Below are positions 1 through 11,245 of a DNA stretch of 64,000 nt, piece by piece. Every line of letters starts with the position of its first letter. Within the stretch, counting starts at the first letter, position 1. Source of the stretch: Setoptus koraiensis (lineage: Eukaryota > Arthropoda); contig CM106585.1 of the NCBI GenBank assembly GCA_048013815.1, forward strand, positions 14,260,001 to 14,324,000. The letters are read 5' to 3'. The notes beneath the pieces are model-generated. The model worked only from the letters and a program-made list of their open reading frames with translations. It did not search any database and was not told the DNA's origin. The position numbers and the translations under genes are program-made.

Positions 1-33
1 CGAGTTTTTTCGATGGACTCTCGAGCTTTTCTG

Positions 34-2325
34 TCAGAGTGAAAATAATTCAGAACTTTTTAGATCGCAAACTGCAACATTATTGTGATACCAGATAGAA
101 TCCATCCGAGGATCTGTCGAAAATTCGATTCGGGTAGAGTTAGCTAAGCTATAAGGCAAGATAAAATTGATGTGATTTGAGAATGTGTGGGCACTTACCA
201 AAGGTAAATTACCAAGCGTCACAGGGTAAATATCAGCGATTACGAAAGAAGTGTTCTCGACTTTCATCAAATCTTCTGATAAAGCCAGCAAGCAATCCAA
301 ATTGAATTTCGTCATTAACGATTGATGAACCATCAGACGCTGAATTGAGTGATAGATGGCTTGAAACTTAATACAGGAATAAAAAGTATTGCATGAGGAA
401 GAAATGAGCGTGAAAGGGTTGTTAATACTGAACTAATAATGAGTAATTGTGGAATTTGCCTATCACAACATGAGTTTCAGATTGGAACTAAAGATACCGT
501 GATCGACACGGTTGCATAGCTCGATGCTGATGCAGATATCAATTCAGAATGGCGTCAATCAATCTCTGTTTTGTCAGTCTCACCAATTCGCGACCGAGAA
601 TGCAAAAATACTTTAGAGGCTCTTAAACTGTCAAAATTATTTGCTATTCTCGCAATTAGCTATCGAGATCATCAATGTGTGCAAGATACTAACTTTTGGA
701 TGAAGGAGAGCAGTGAAACAACTGACCCCAACCAATGGAATCCAATAACCGGCGAAAATAAGTTGCAACACTTGAAGTTGTAGACTGTCCAAATCTCTCA
801 TTTTAATCATTGTGGCCAGAGTCAATATGATGCAGGGCATCCTGATAATAAGTTCTACATTCAACACAAAGGTGTAACATCGTTTTAGGTGATGCATAAA
901 TTCACGTAACTCTCTCACCATTTTGATGAATTTATCGATTTTCCTCGACAACATAACCAAATTTTGCTTGTTTTTTTCATCCAGTACATCGGCCAGAGTC
1001 GAGCTCAGCAGCCTCTTAGTTCCATTGTTGCTGATTACTTTGCTGATGGCTGTTATGATTCGCACCTCTTGGAAAGTCTTATAATTATATTTCAAATCGT
1101 TTTTTGTTTCTGTGTTTGTCTCAAATCTTCTCGGTATGGCCAGTGAATCTCTGCATTGTTTCCTATGAAGCCAGTATAATTCTGCCAGTTGCGAGGAATA
1201 AGTTATTGCATGCGTCGACTTACAATAAAAAGTACAACAGGCAGCAACAAGTTTGCTCAGATCTAGATATTCGATTACGCATTGAAGAACGCCCAGCAAG
1301 GCCACGGAGTTTAGAAAAAGGCGTTGACTGATGAACAATGTTACTGATCTATGACAATTGATAAATTCGAACGTTAGCGAAGCTCGTAGGTATAGCGATA
1401 ACGCGAAAACAGAGCCCACAGTGATAATAACATTGATGTAGCATAGCAGTCTGAATGTCCTCATATCCATCTTATGAAACGCGCCTGTCCGGCGAGTAAT
1501 TTTCAAAGGGTCAATTTGATAGTTGATCTCGCGAAATTCATCATCAAAATTAAATAGCATATCCTTGTTTTGTGTTTTCTCTGAGTCGTCCGAATGCAAA
1601 CTGGCCGATTCTCGACTCAAGCCCACATTGGCCATCTCAACTGAGTGACGCCTGAATTGACCGCTCAGACACGAGTTTTTTCTCGGTGCCATCTTATCTG
1701 TCGTTATACCATTTAAATCGTTCATGTCGAATTGGATGGAACGTTTAATCGTTTCGCGATACTTCCGATCTTTGCATTTGACTGCATTGGTTAGGCCGAA
1801 AATATGCATCCAGGCTCGCGGCGTCAATTGCAAAGATCCCAAGTAGGCCATAATCTCCACAACTGGATCTTTGTGAACATGCCTTCCATCTGCGACGATA
1901 GCTCTTACTATATTTCTCCAACGCATCACGTAAGCTTCTAATACTAGAAGCAGACCAACCTTGTTGACCATGCTGCTATATTTGAAAAATAGAAAAATAT
2001 TGTTTATCCAGTTCTGTTTTCTCAATTGCGGAGCCAGGATTTTGTTAGCGAAACCGTACGGCAAAACATGAGCTAATATGCACACTCCCAGGGCGAGATC
2101 GGCCATCAACCAGATCAGAAAAGCTCTTCCGTGTTTGCTCCTAAGATAAAACTTTGCTCGGTCTCGAGTTCTTTCGTATGAACTTTTCTCTGACTTGATC
2201 GAACTGTCTGATTTTCCTATTTCAGCCTGATTGTCGCCTCCGTTTAGCGATAAGTTGACTGCTCCGTTGATGAAGGCCGCAACGAAGATAAAATGCTGAA
2301 ATATGTTAATTCTGATGGAGTCCAT
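34..2325 (-). CDS. Gustatory-like seven-pass chemoreceptor
   Basis: Two exons are inferred: 694..2325 (544 codons) and 34..339, joined in phase 0 through a GTTAGT donor and a TTCAG acceptor (353 bp intron). The product is about 645 aa. Hydrophobic segments lie near residues 64-90, 105-135, 290-315, 330-355, 480-500 and 515-540. A last one comes from exon 2, where FVIADIYPVTLGNLPLVSAH resembles the C-terminal helix region of arthropod gustatory receptors. A hydrophilic loop of about 150 residues separates segments 2 and 3. There is no GPCR DRY motif and no NPxxY, so an inverted-topology Gr/Or-type ligand-gated channel fits better than a rhodopsin-type GPCR. The ligand is unknown. The family call rests on topology and the C-terminal pattern, not on a search. 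Without the splice, the first exon would stop before its last helix. Confidence 0.5.
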
Positions 2326-4969
2326 CTCGCAGATAGAATGCCGATAAAGTATCGTTGCCTATCGATTGCTTCTCTTGTGCATTTCCGAAGAAAAAATTGT
2401 TCTGCATTATGCTTTTATATATGTGGCCTGACTTGGTTGAACTGACCCCAATCTGCCAGTCTTTGCTCCGCTGTAACTGCAATCTCCTTGGGTATTGTGA
2501 AATTGGTGCGTGAATGCCAAGATATATGTTTGATAAACACGTCAACTAACTATCTCCATTCGAAACTTGTTCGCTGTTTTTCGTAATTACAGAACCATTC
2601 GAAAAGTAATTGATCTCCCATAACTAGTGTGGCGAAAAAAAGCGTTTACACCGCATGTCTTTTGGGTGGATTTCATTCTAACTAATGCAAATATTCATTG
2701 AATGTATTTGACGCAAGCAGGGTTCAGACCCTTCTTAAAGTGTCTTATATTCCGAGTTTAGTACAGTAAACTACATTTGTTCCAGAATAGAGCACACATT
2801 TAGGCAAGGTTTGAATCCTTTTTGTTTCAAATACATTCAATACGCATGTGTTTAAACTCCGATTTTCTTAAACTCATTAAATCTCTTGTATTAAATCAGT
2901 TTTCTCCGCCACACTACTCATAGCAAAAATTTCATGTGATGTAAGCACGCAACATCATACGTGATCGGACTCAGCATATAAATGTTCAATTGTGTGGGGA
3001 TTGAGTTCATTATGGATCCAACCTAAAATAGCATTTGAGCATGTTCTCGACGGTCTAGACAATGTTGATTAATTAGAGTGACAACGTGTGTCATCATCAT
3101 CTTTCTCAAATGAAGGCTCTAAAGGCCACTCCAGGTTTAAAACACTGGGTCTCAATAGGCTTTTGGCTTTTAGAATAAAAACTATGGGTTTAGACCATTT
3201 AGGCGGCCGCACTGGGCGCAAATGGTTCAAATCCATGGTTTGAACCACTCGGAGCTCAATTTAATATCGTCCAACATTCGATGAAAGGGTAGAAACCCTC
3301 ATTTCCATCTACTTTCGTCCATGGTAGAAATGAATGAATGTAGACTTTAAACCATTGAATTCCCAACGGAACACCAGGACGACATATCGCAGTTTGTCTG
3401 TATTGTGATATAAAATGATTTAAATCATGATTTGAATGGTTCTCGATTCCGATTTAGTTTGGATCCAACGACATGAAAATCATTTCGTCGATCCGTTTTT
3501 ATTTCTAATTGAACAATGAGATGAAGTGGTGGTTCAAATTACCAAGGGAATGAGAAATTATTCAATCATTTCGTCAACCCAAAAGCCAATGTTTTAAACT
3601 GTTCGAAATGAACCAGCACAAAATCCACGATGATAGAAAAATAGAGACGCCTATTCTAATTCAAACTCCATCGATATGGCCCATTTCACTCCGCTGATTA
3701 TGTGCTAGTCTGATTGTGATCGATTAATGAAAAGACTCCCTATTGCGTGATAATAAAAGACTGAATACAAGTTGGAATATTGCAAGTGTAAAATCACGAC
3801 GAAATCTCTCACTTCCATTGTATTTTCCAATAAGATGATTTCGGACGGCTTCAAATTTTTGAAAAACGTATTAAATCATTAGAACAGCAATAAAGCACAT
3901 CGGGATAAATCCTAGCTGTTTATGTGTCATTTTATGCTGGATTTCGGCAGTCAGCGTATCAAATTATTCAAGAGAATCCAACTAATACTCTCTTGGCCAT
4001 GGATAAAAGCGGCGCTGTAGCTGACCATCATTATTTGTAATTGACGCGCCGCACGAAACAATAATGACGAATGTCTGTCAGAATCCGATCACACTGTGCA
4101 ATCATTGATTTATTCATTCCATAACGAACATGTAGCAATTATAATATTGCTGGTATGCTATCGCTCCATCCACCACTCGCTAAATCTGTATGTCGGCCTG
4201 TGAGCGTATCTATGACTAACTAATGGATAGATGTCGACAAAGCTTGGAGATATTTGTGTTGAAACAATGAATAACAATTGACAGCCACTAACATTATTGA
4301 GTGATTGTCGAGGTCAACAAGAATACACATCTTTCTGTTGGTTGCAACAGAGGGCTTGTTCTCGCACTAACAATAAATCTTGCCATCGACAACAAGTGGA
4401 AAAATCGCCCGCCCAAATGAGTGAGGCAAGCAGCAACAAACGGTGTTGTTGTTGCCGTTGTTGTCGAATTAAGCACAAGGTTACTGAATGTGGGTTTACA
4501 TTTGTTACTCACCCACTACACATGAACAGTACACACACTCTTTGAACTTATGATCAACATTCAAAATACTGTTAAGTTGTCTAGTTGTTGAGACCAGCAG
4601 CCTGAGCTTGAACTGAGTTTAGTTAGATAATAGTATTGAGCTGTTTGATTGAATTCTATTAACTTTCTCTTTCTGTATTGATCAATAAGCAAATGCACAT
4701 ATTTGCAGATAGAGATTCCTCATTTGAACAAAACCTGTGAGCCGATACGAACTTCTCGTGCAGCGTTCGTTTTTATTGATATCTATTATTGGCTTTGCAA
4801 AACAAAAACAACAGCATCTTCGAGTGATCAATCTGAATTATTACGTTTAGTTTCAGCAAGAAAATCCACAGCCAGTCTCTCTGTTGCCAGCAATAATTAA
4901 CTCAGCATCGACCGAAATTATCATCCGGCTAGCAATAGTGAAAGTGAAATAACTGAAGCTCTAGTAATC
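2326..4969. other. Intergenic region, no gene seen
   Basis: About 2.6 kb between the divergent receptor and glycosyltransferase genes. Only short, unconvincing ORFs occur. Around 3120-3600 the sequence repeats variants of a TGGTTTRAACCA-like motif, including a 9-bp inverted repeat at 3223-3231 and 3239-3247. This may be a decayed repeat. The final few hundred bases should hold the promoter and 5' leader of the glycosyltransferase gene. Confidence 0.6.
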
Positions 4970-6355
4970 ATGGACGATACGAAGAAAAAGACAATTCTTT
5001 TTGTGCCTCTCGACTGCGTTGGACACGTCAATTCTCTCGTCAGTGTAGCTGAATGCTTGAAGAATCTTGGTCACCGAACCGTTTTTCTATTCATTGATCC
5101 CATGGATGGTGGATTGACGAAAATGGGCCACGAGGTCTACGATTGCACCACCGACGAGTTAATACAATCTGACCCCACCAACAGTCCGGGTAGCGAGGCC
5201 AAATGGGACGGTGTTGTCAGTGCAATGGGCAAATTGTGGCGCTCAAATGTTTTGGAGAATTTCATCACCACCACAGAAAAAGGCTTGTCTATGATGTCTA
5301 AAGATATAATGAAAAACAACGATCGCATTGCAGCTAAATTGGATCTTATTAAGCCTGACCTCATTATAATAGATCACTATTTCATCACGCCCGCCCTCAT
5401 TAAATGCAACAAACCTTGGGCGAGAATTTATTCGGCCAGTCCGCTTGCTTTGCACAAAAGCTCCGATAAACTGCCGCCAGCAACATTAGGTCTGCCCACC
5501 ATGGACTGGTATAAGGATGCCAAGTACGTGGAATGGAACGAAAAAGTCAGAGAGGTCAACTTAGCATTGCACAAAACGTATAACGATTATCTCAACAAGC
5601 AACATTCGTTGCCTGACCTACCCGAGGATCCGATAAACTTCATATATAAATCACCCTTTTTGAACATCTACATGTACCCCAAAGAGTTAGACTATGATCA
5701 TGTCGAGCAACCAGAAGGCTGGACTCAATGTGATTCAATTTTAAGGTGCAATCGTACAATCAAGACCGCGGCCGAAGAGGAAGAGGAAAACGAAAAATTG
5801 TGTCAATTGAAGGATGCGTTTGAGCTACCGGAAAATCTGCGAGACAAACCCGGTAAATTGATATTCTTATCCATGGGCTCGATGGCCACTGGCGATGTTG
5901 AGCTCATGAAGAGATTGGTGAAGATATTGGCCAAGTCACCGCATAGATTCATCGTGAGCAAAGGACCGAATCACGACAAATACGATCTGCCAGATAATAT
6001 GTGGGGTGAAAAATTCGTCAATCAATTGCAGATACTGCAACAGGTAGATCTTATCATAACTCATGGTGGCAATAATACCATCACTGAAACGCTCTACTAT
6101 GGTGTGCCTGGTATTTTGGTGTGTCCCATCTTCTCTGACCAGCACGATAATGCACAACGAATTGTTGAAAAGGGACTTGGGTATAAAATAAATCCATTCA
6201 GTTGCGACGAACAAGAACTATTGGACACAGTAGAGAAAATTCTCGCCGACAAAGAAATTTCAAGCCGAATCAAGGCCATTAGCGAACGAATGCAGCAACC
6301 CGAAAATAAATACAAGGCCATCAAGCTATTCATGGATCTAGTCAACAAGATTTAA
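4970..6355 (+). CDS. UGT: UDP-glycosyltransferase, soluble bacterial/spider-mite type
   Basis: A 461-aa, single-exon GT-B fold glycosyltransferase (GT1 family). It transfers a sugar from a UDP-sugar to small lipophilic acceptors, a detoxification role. The N-terminal half holds the catalytic-base motif DCVGHVNS, with His19. The C-terminal half holds the sugar-nucleotide (PSPG-like) signature starting near residue 364, HGGNNTITETLYYGVPG followed by PxFSDQHDNAQ. Animal UGTs normally carry a signal peptide and a C-terminal membrane anchor with a short cytosolic tail. This protein has neither and ends just after the GT-B helix, so it should be cytosolic. That architecture is known from spider-mite UGTs acquired from bacteria. 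The start is the first in-frame ATG, after a stop-rich leader. An AATAAA lies 150 bp past the stop. Confidence 0.9.
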   Translation: MDDTKKKTILFVPLDCVGHVNSLVSVAECLKNLGHRTVFLFIDPMDGGLTKMGHEVYDCTTDELIQSDPTNSPGSEAKWDGVVSAMGKLWRSNVLENFITTTEKGLSMMSKDIMKNNDRIAAKLDLIKPDLIIIDHYFITPALIKCNKPWARIYSASPLALHKSSDKLPPATLGLPTMDWYKDAKYVEWNEKVREVNLALHKTYNDYLNKQHSLPDLPEDPINFIYKSPFLNIYMYPKELDYDHVEQPEGWTQCDSILRCNRTIKTAAEEEEENEKLCQLKDAFELPENLRDKPGKLIFLSMGSMATGDVELMKRLVKILAKSPHRFIVSKGPNHDKYDLPDNMWGEKFVNQLQILQQVDLIITHGGNNTITETLYYGVPGILVCPIFSDQHDNAQRIVEKGLGYKINPFSCDEQELLDTVEKILADKEISSRIKAISERMQQPENKYKAIKLFMDLVNKI

Positions 6356-6505
6356 CAACATTCATTATCGCAGTCTGTAACCGGAGCGAGTCCGGCTGTG
6401 TTAAATTCGAAACGCCAACTTCAGTTTTTTGTAGTTTGTCGAGTCTATACTCTAACCAGTCCTACTATTTGCACTGACTGGCCGAAACACTCACTTGTTA
6501 AAATC

Positions 6506-6511
6506 AATAAA
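6506..6511 (+). terminator. Polyadenylation signal of the UGT gene
   Basis: AATAAA, about 150 bp downstream of the UGT stop codon. Confidence 0.5.
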
Positions 6512-9500
6512 TGTTATTTTTGTCTTAACTAAAATGAAGGCCAATCATTCGAGTCCATTCTTTTCTCAGTTGCAGTTTCGCAAACATTCTATTTGAAGGT
6601 CAGCTAGCATTTTTGCAACGGCGAAACAGTAGCAATCATTAGTCTTATTGGTCATCGTGACAAGGTCTCAGCTCAAACGAACTCCCAGGTCAGAATCGAA
6701 CGATCATCGATAGGTATTGTTGAACTCGTTCATGACCTGACATTTCTGATCAAGTAGTATTGTATTGAAGTATTCAGACCAATCACATTCGGACTATGAG
6801 CGTTGAACTCTTCCTTAGCAATCTATTTGTTTCATCGGAAAACAACGAATCTAGACTTTTCCTGTGATAAAAATAGAAATATAATATTTTTTCATCAATT
6901 GTCCGAATTCGTTCAATCCTAGATGCTGATGGAAAACGTCAATCAATAATTTGAAGAAACCACAAAATTTTCGTAAAACGATCTCCGAATCTCCATCTCA
7001 ACAGACCGAAAAATCCAGCCTCTGTACTGTCCTTATTGTTTAAGTTATCCCTAATTATCACCTTTGCCTCTTTGGAGAATGCAACACTGATCGCATTTTA
7101 TCTGTAAGTTTCGAAGAGCACAGATTGCCTGCTATGTAATTTTGCAAAAATCTTGAATTGATATCCTTGGATTTATTCAGAGAAAAGAAAAGGGCCAGAA
7201 TTGGATTTACGTGCAGTCGTTGCAATCCGAAATATGGCATGATGAGCTCGATGGGCTCCCAAACTATTCTGGTTCATCTTCTTGCAAGCAACTGGACTCC
7301 GGTGATCCATTATTCCGAGTGGAGACTCACATTTTGAGACCCAGAATTATTTAACGGGTGTCACGTACGAACCGGATATTCATGCAGGATCAAGTAATCA
7401 TCCCAGGTGGCTGAGCTACCCTTACAATGAACTAGTCACATTGAGACTGTTTTCGCCGAGATGTGCCATGTGAGCACTTTGTCCATTGGCCCGTCAGCAA
7501 TCCGCATCTTTCAGACTCGCTCATTTCTAGACTGCAACAACGACACTCATACTTACTTTTGCTGGCCCAAACCTAGATCTCTATTTTATTTGCATAGTAG
7601 TAATAATAATGCTGACAATCACTATTGTTCAGCGGCTTGTTGTTAACGACAATTGTTTCAATTACTTCACAGCCGGAGGTCTTTGCAATAGGATGAAAAA
7701 ATCGCTAGAGGCAACAAAGGACGGGCCTGTCAAGCGGCTGGGACGAGTGCACTGATTTTTCCGTGAGAAATATTTCGCTGAATTGCTGGCTATCGTCTGA
7801 GATGATTTTCCTGATCACTGATGAGCGACTCGATCCGACGGCTAAACAGGGCTGAAGGTACAGCCATGGGCGTAAAGGCAATTTGTATATTTATGATTAG
7901 CTAACAGTTGTCATTCATAGCTATATGACAACATAATGCAGTTGTTGCTACTTCGTCCATGGCTGTTTTTTCCCACTTCCTTCCTTCGTATTCTTGCCTG
8001 CTTTCCGATTAGCCATCAATTTTTCTTACAAACAAAATATTTCCCTTGATCCGAAAAATGCATATCCAATGTGCTTTCATCTTGGCTAAGTGACTAACCA
8101 AATATTAATTGATGGTGATACAATGGCAGGAAATGTAGTTTATCGGTCGCAGCACAGAGCTAGTGCTTTCCGAGAATCCAATTCCTTGAAAGAAGAGCAA
8201 TTGCGCGGCTAAATGTGATTTCGTTCTTTCAGCACAATATAAGGGAGCCATTATAGTAATATGAATCAAAACGTTTATTTCAGTCGATAAAACTCAACTA
8301 ATTCGACTATTAATCAGCTAATTTCCATTACAACCGGCAATAGCAATACACCAATATATGCATATTTATACAGATACTGACTTAATGATGTAAATTGTCT
8401 CCATCGTCCACAGTGGCAGAGCGAATAAAGACGCGATTAGGACGAAATTGACAAATCGGTATAGAAAGGTACGCGGTTGTTGGTTGGTTTTGGTTGGTTT
8501 GTTGTTGGCGAGCGCTACAACAAATGATGCATAACTGATATAACTTTTTTGCTTGCACTCAGCATCAACATATTCTGTTAAGTGGCGCCAATGAGCGGTG
8601 CATATATTGTTCACGCATATTGCACCTCTCTACCATACATATATTATATGTATTGGTATTGTTATTTGTTTGTTTGTTTCAATGTATGTCCTCATCATCA
8701 AGTTGTGATAGATCTATATAGGACATTTGGTCTTTGTCGTAAAGTAAATCTCGATAACGGATACAATTTAAATTTCGCATTTCAACTGTCGTTATCTTTG
8801 CTATCTGTCGTAAAACAAGCGCATGGTTGCTGTTCATCATTTGTCTGACACATTACACTACAGATTACAAACTATACAAATTCCTAGCGATGAAAACACA
8901 AATAAGTAGAGGTAGTGTGCTGATGAGCGATTCTGGTAGAACAAAGAACGAGAATACACGAAAACAAGGTCGCAAGAGATCCTAATCAGATGCAAAACAA
9001 ACATTATCTGATACTTGAGTCTATCTAAACACTGATATTGCACATAACATGATACTGAAAATGGGCTCTTTGTCTTGTGTTGATCACCAACTGGTCGTGT
9101 TGCATAGGTAAATAGTGTGATAATGTTTGTATACAAGCTTTATCATTGACACATGTAACAGTAGCATATGTAACGAATAAGCATCCATTTCCGAGCTCAT
9201 CACAGATATCACTGATTGTAATGATGGAAATGACATAACATTTTAAACAAAATTCAATCAACAGTGTAACCAACTACTTGGCTGCTTGGTCACACCGCCC
9301 AAGAGATCATTGTTGTTACTTATCTGATTCCAGACTAGGTTAACTCTGTCATCATCATCATATCTGCTACGTAAATATTTATCACTATCGTAATATATTG
9401 CCCAATAATATGTAATATTGGAACGATGGTGATTAATGTTAGGCGGGAACTGTCAATAAATGTGATCTAGTTATCAGTCTAGTAAGTCACAATTGGTCTA

Positions 9501-9735
9501 GTCGATAAAAGTATAACTATTATAAGTATCATTATTATTATTATTAGCAATAAGTGTAAGCAAATAAAACGAACAAGTGTAATAGTGACAATAGACAACA
9601 ACAGTATCGTCCAAAGTATATATAATATGGCATATTATTTGCAATAAAATACTGTCTATTGTCCTAGTGATATTAACTAGAAAAAGTTGTCGTTGAAAAT
9701 GTGACGCCAAGCGATCGGAAGCAATCCTGAGTATC
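6512..9735. other. Intergenic region, no gene seen
   Basis: About 3.2 kb with only short ORFs on both strands that lack recognisable motifs or plausible splice partners. It becomes AT-rich with short ATT runs towards 9500. The end should include the uridine phosphorylase promoter. Confidence 0.6.
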
Positions 9736-11026
9736 ATGTATACCTGCTCTAGACTTGGTCTCTTAGATAGGAGCCGTCAACTGAACGAAGAGCAGAAATC
9801 TGCCGGAGAAACAGTCTCGTCGCTGCCAACAGTCACCAATCAGACGCCGACAAGTCAATCAAATGTTGCAACCAATAACTTCCTAGAGAAACAACAATCC
9901 TCAACTAGTGCAATTAGCTTACTACACATCAAGACTAACACTACTGTCAATAACAACACAAAACAAATCAACAGTAACATTAGTGTCAGCAGTGACCCAG
10001 AATTACAAAGCACGATGGCCGGTGGAAGTGGTGACAAAGATGTCTGTTACCATCATTTCGCCTTACTGTGTACTGATGAACAATTAAAAGAGAAATTGTC
10101 GGACGCTTTATTCGTGCTGATCGCTGGTGCAACGAGTCGCGTTGAAGCGCATTCAAAATATTTAGAGCAGTTAGATTTATTCAAAGACAACAATTGGAAA
10201 TTGGAGCGTCTAACCAACATATCAGGCTCACGGTTTGATTTATTCAAAGTAGGTCCAGTTCTTTTGGCCAACCATGGAATTGGCAGCGCCTCAATGTCGG
10301 TGGCCATGCTGGAGATACTGCTCATGTGTAGGGCTGCAAATCGATTGGACAAGATCACTCTGATTCGTTTTGGCACATGTAAGTATATCAATCTATTATT
10401 GCATATCTGCTGCTCCAAAGTTGTCACCTTCAAGATACACTAAACTAAATAGTATCTCATGCCTCTTGCTTTTAGGTGGGGGTATAGGAGTAGAAGCAGG
10501 CACAATTTGTATCACAAACAAAGTGTTTGACGCTCTATTCAGAAGTTTTGTTGATTGGCCGATATGTGGCAAGGTCGTCCGTAGGGAGTCCATAATAGAT
10601 AGTGTGACTTGTAATAAACTATTGGAACTAGGCCGATTGTTGGAGAAAGAAGAAAGAGGATGTGATCCGAATTCAAGCTTTCAAGTAGTTTCTGGGGCCA
10701 CTATGTCTACAGATGATTTTTATGAGGAACAAGGGCGTACAAATGGTCCAATGTGCGATCATAGTTTAGATGATAAAATGACCTTCTTGAATGAAGCTCA
10801 ACGGATGGGCGTAGTAAACATGGAGATGGAGGCCAACGTATTGGCAGCGATATGTTATAAGTTGAATGTAAAACATGCAATTGTTTGTGTCGCATTGACT
10901 AATCGTTTGATTCAAGATAAAATAAGTGTATCACATGATGTTATCCACGGTGACTTTGAAGTCAGACTATTCAAACTAAACGCTAAGTTTATCCAACACA
11001 CGCTAGCTACACAAAATGCTATCTAG
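9736..11026 (+). CDS. UPP: Uridine phosphorylase
   Basis: Two exons, 9736..10378 and 10476..11026, joined in phase 1 (donor GTAAGT, acceptor TTTTAG), give 397 aa. The enzyme reversibly cleaves uridine with phosphate to uracil and ribose-1-phosphate (pyrimidine salvage, cytosolic). Visible family motifs are FGTCGGGIGVEAGTICIT across the splice (phosphate and substrate loop), TMSTDDFYEEQGR, and NMEMEANVLAAICY with the ribose-binding Glu-Met-Glu, followed by VCVALTNRL. The first ~93 residues are Asn/Thr/Ser-rich and have no counterpart in the family. An in-frame ATG at 10015 would give a 304-aa enzyme of normal length, so the true start may be there. An AATAAA at 11141 follows. Confidence 0.93.
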
Positions 11027-11140
11027 TACCGTATTTTTTTCAATCTTCTCCAATCCATCCAGCATAATTATCCAAGCAGTATGTGGTTAATGTGTTAGAT
11101 ATACTTAGTGTCGTCGATATCTATAGGTAGATAATCAAAT

Positions 11141-11146
11141 AATAAA
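11141..11146 (+). terminator. Polyadenylation signal of uridine phosphorylase
   Basis: AATAAA, 115 bp past the uridine phosphorylase stop, in the 219-bp gap to the convergent GPCR gene. Confidence 0.45.
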
Positions 11147-11245
11147 AATTTAATTAAACTCCATGAGTTTTGCTGATTCTCTCAATAGTGAAGGTAAACA
11201 TTTGTAGATTTAAGACTATGACAAATAGTGTGATCTTGCTATTCC

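Noticed and set aside
3223-3247. GGTTCAAATCC-like string resembling a tRNA B-box
   Set aside because: No matching A-box, acceptor stem or cloverleaf; it is one half of a small inverted repeat.
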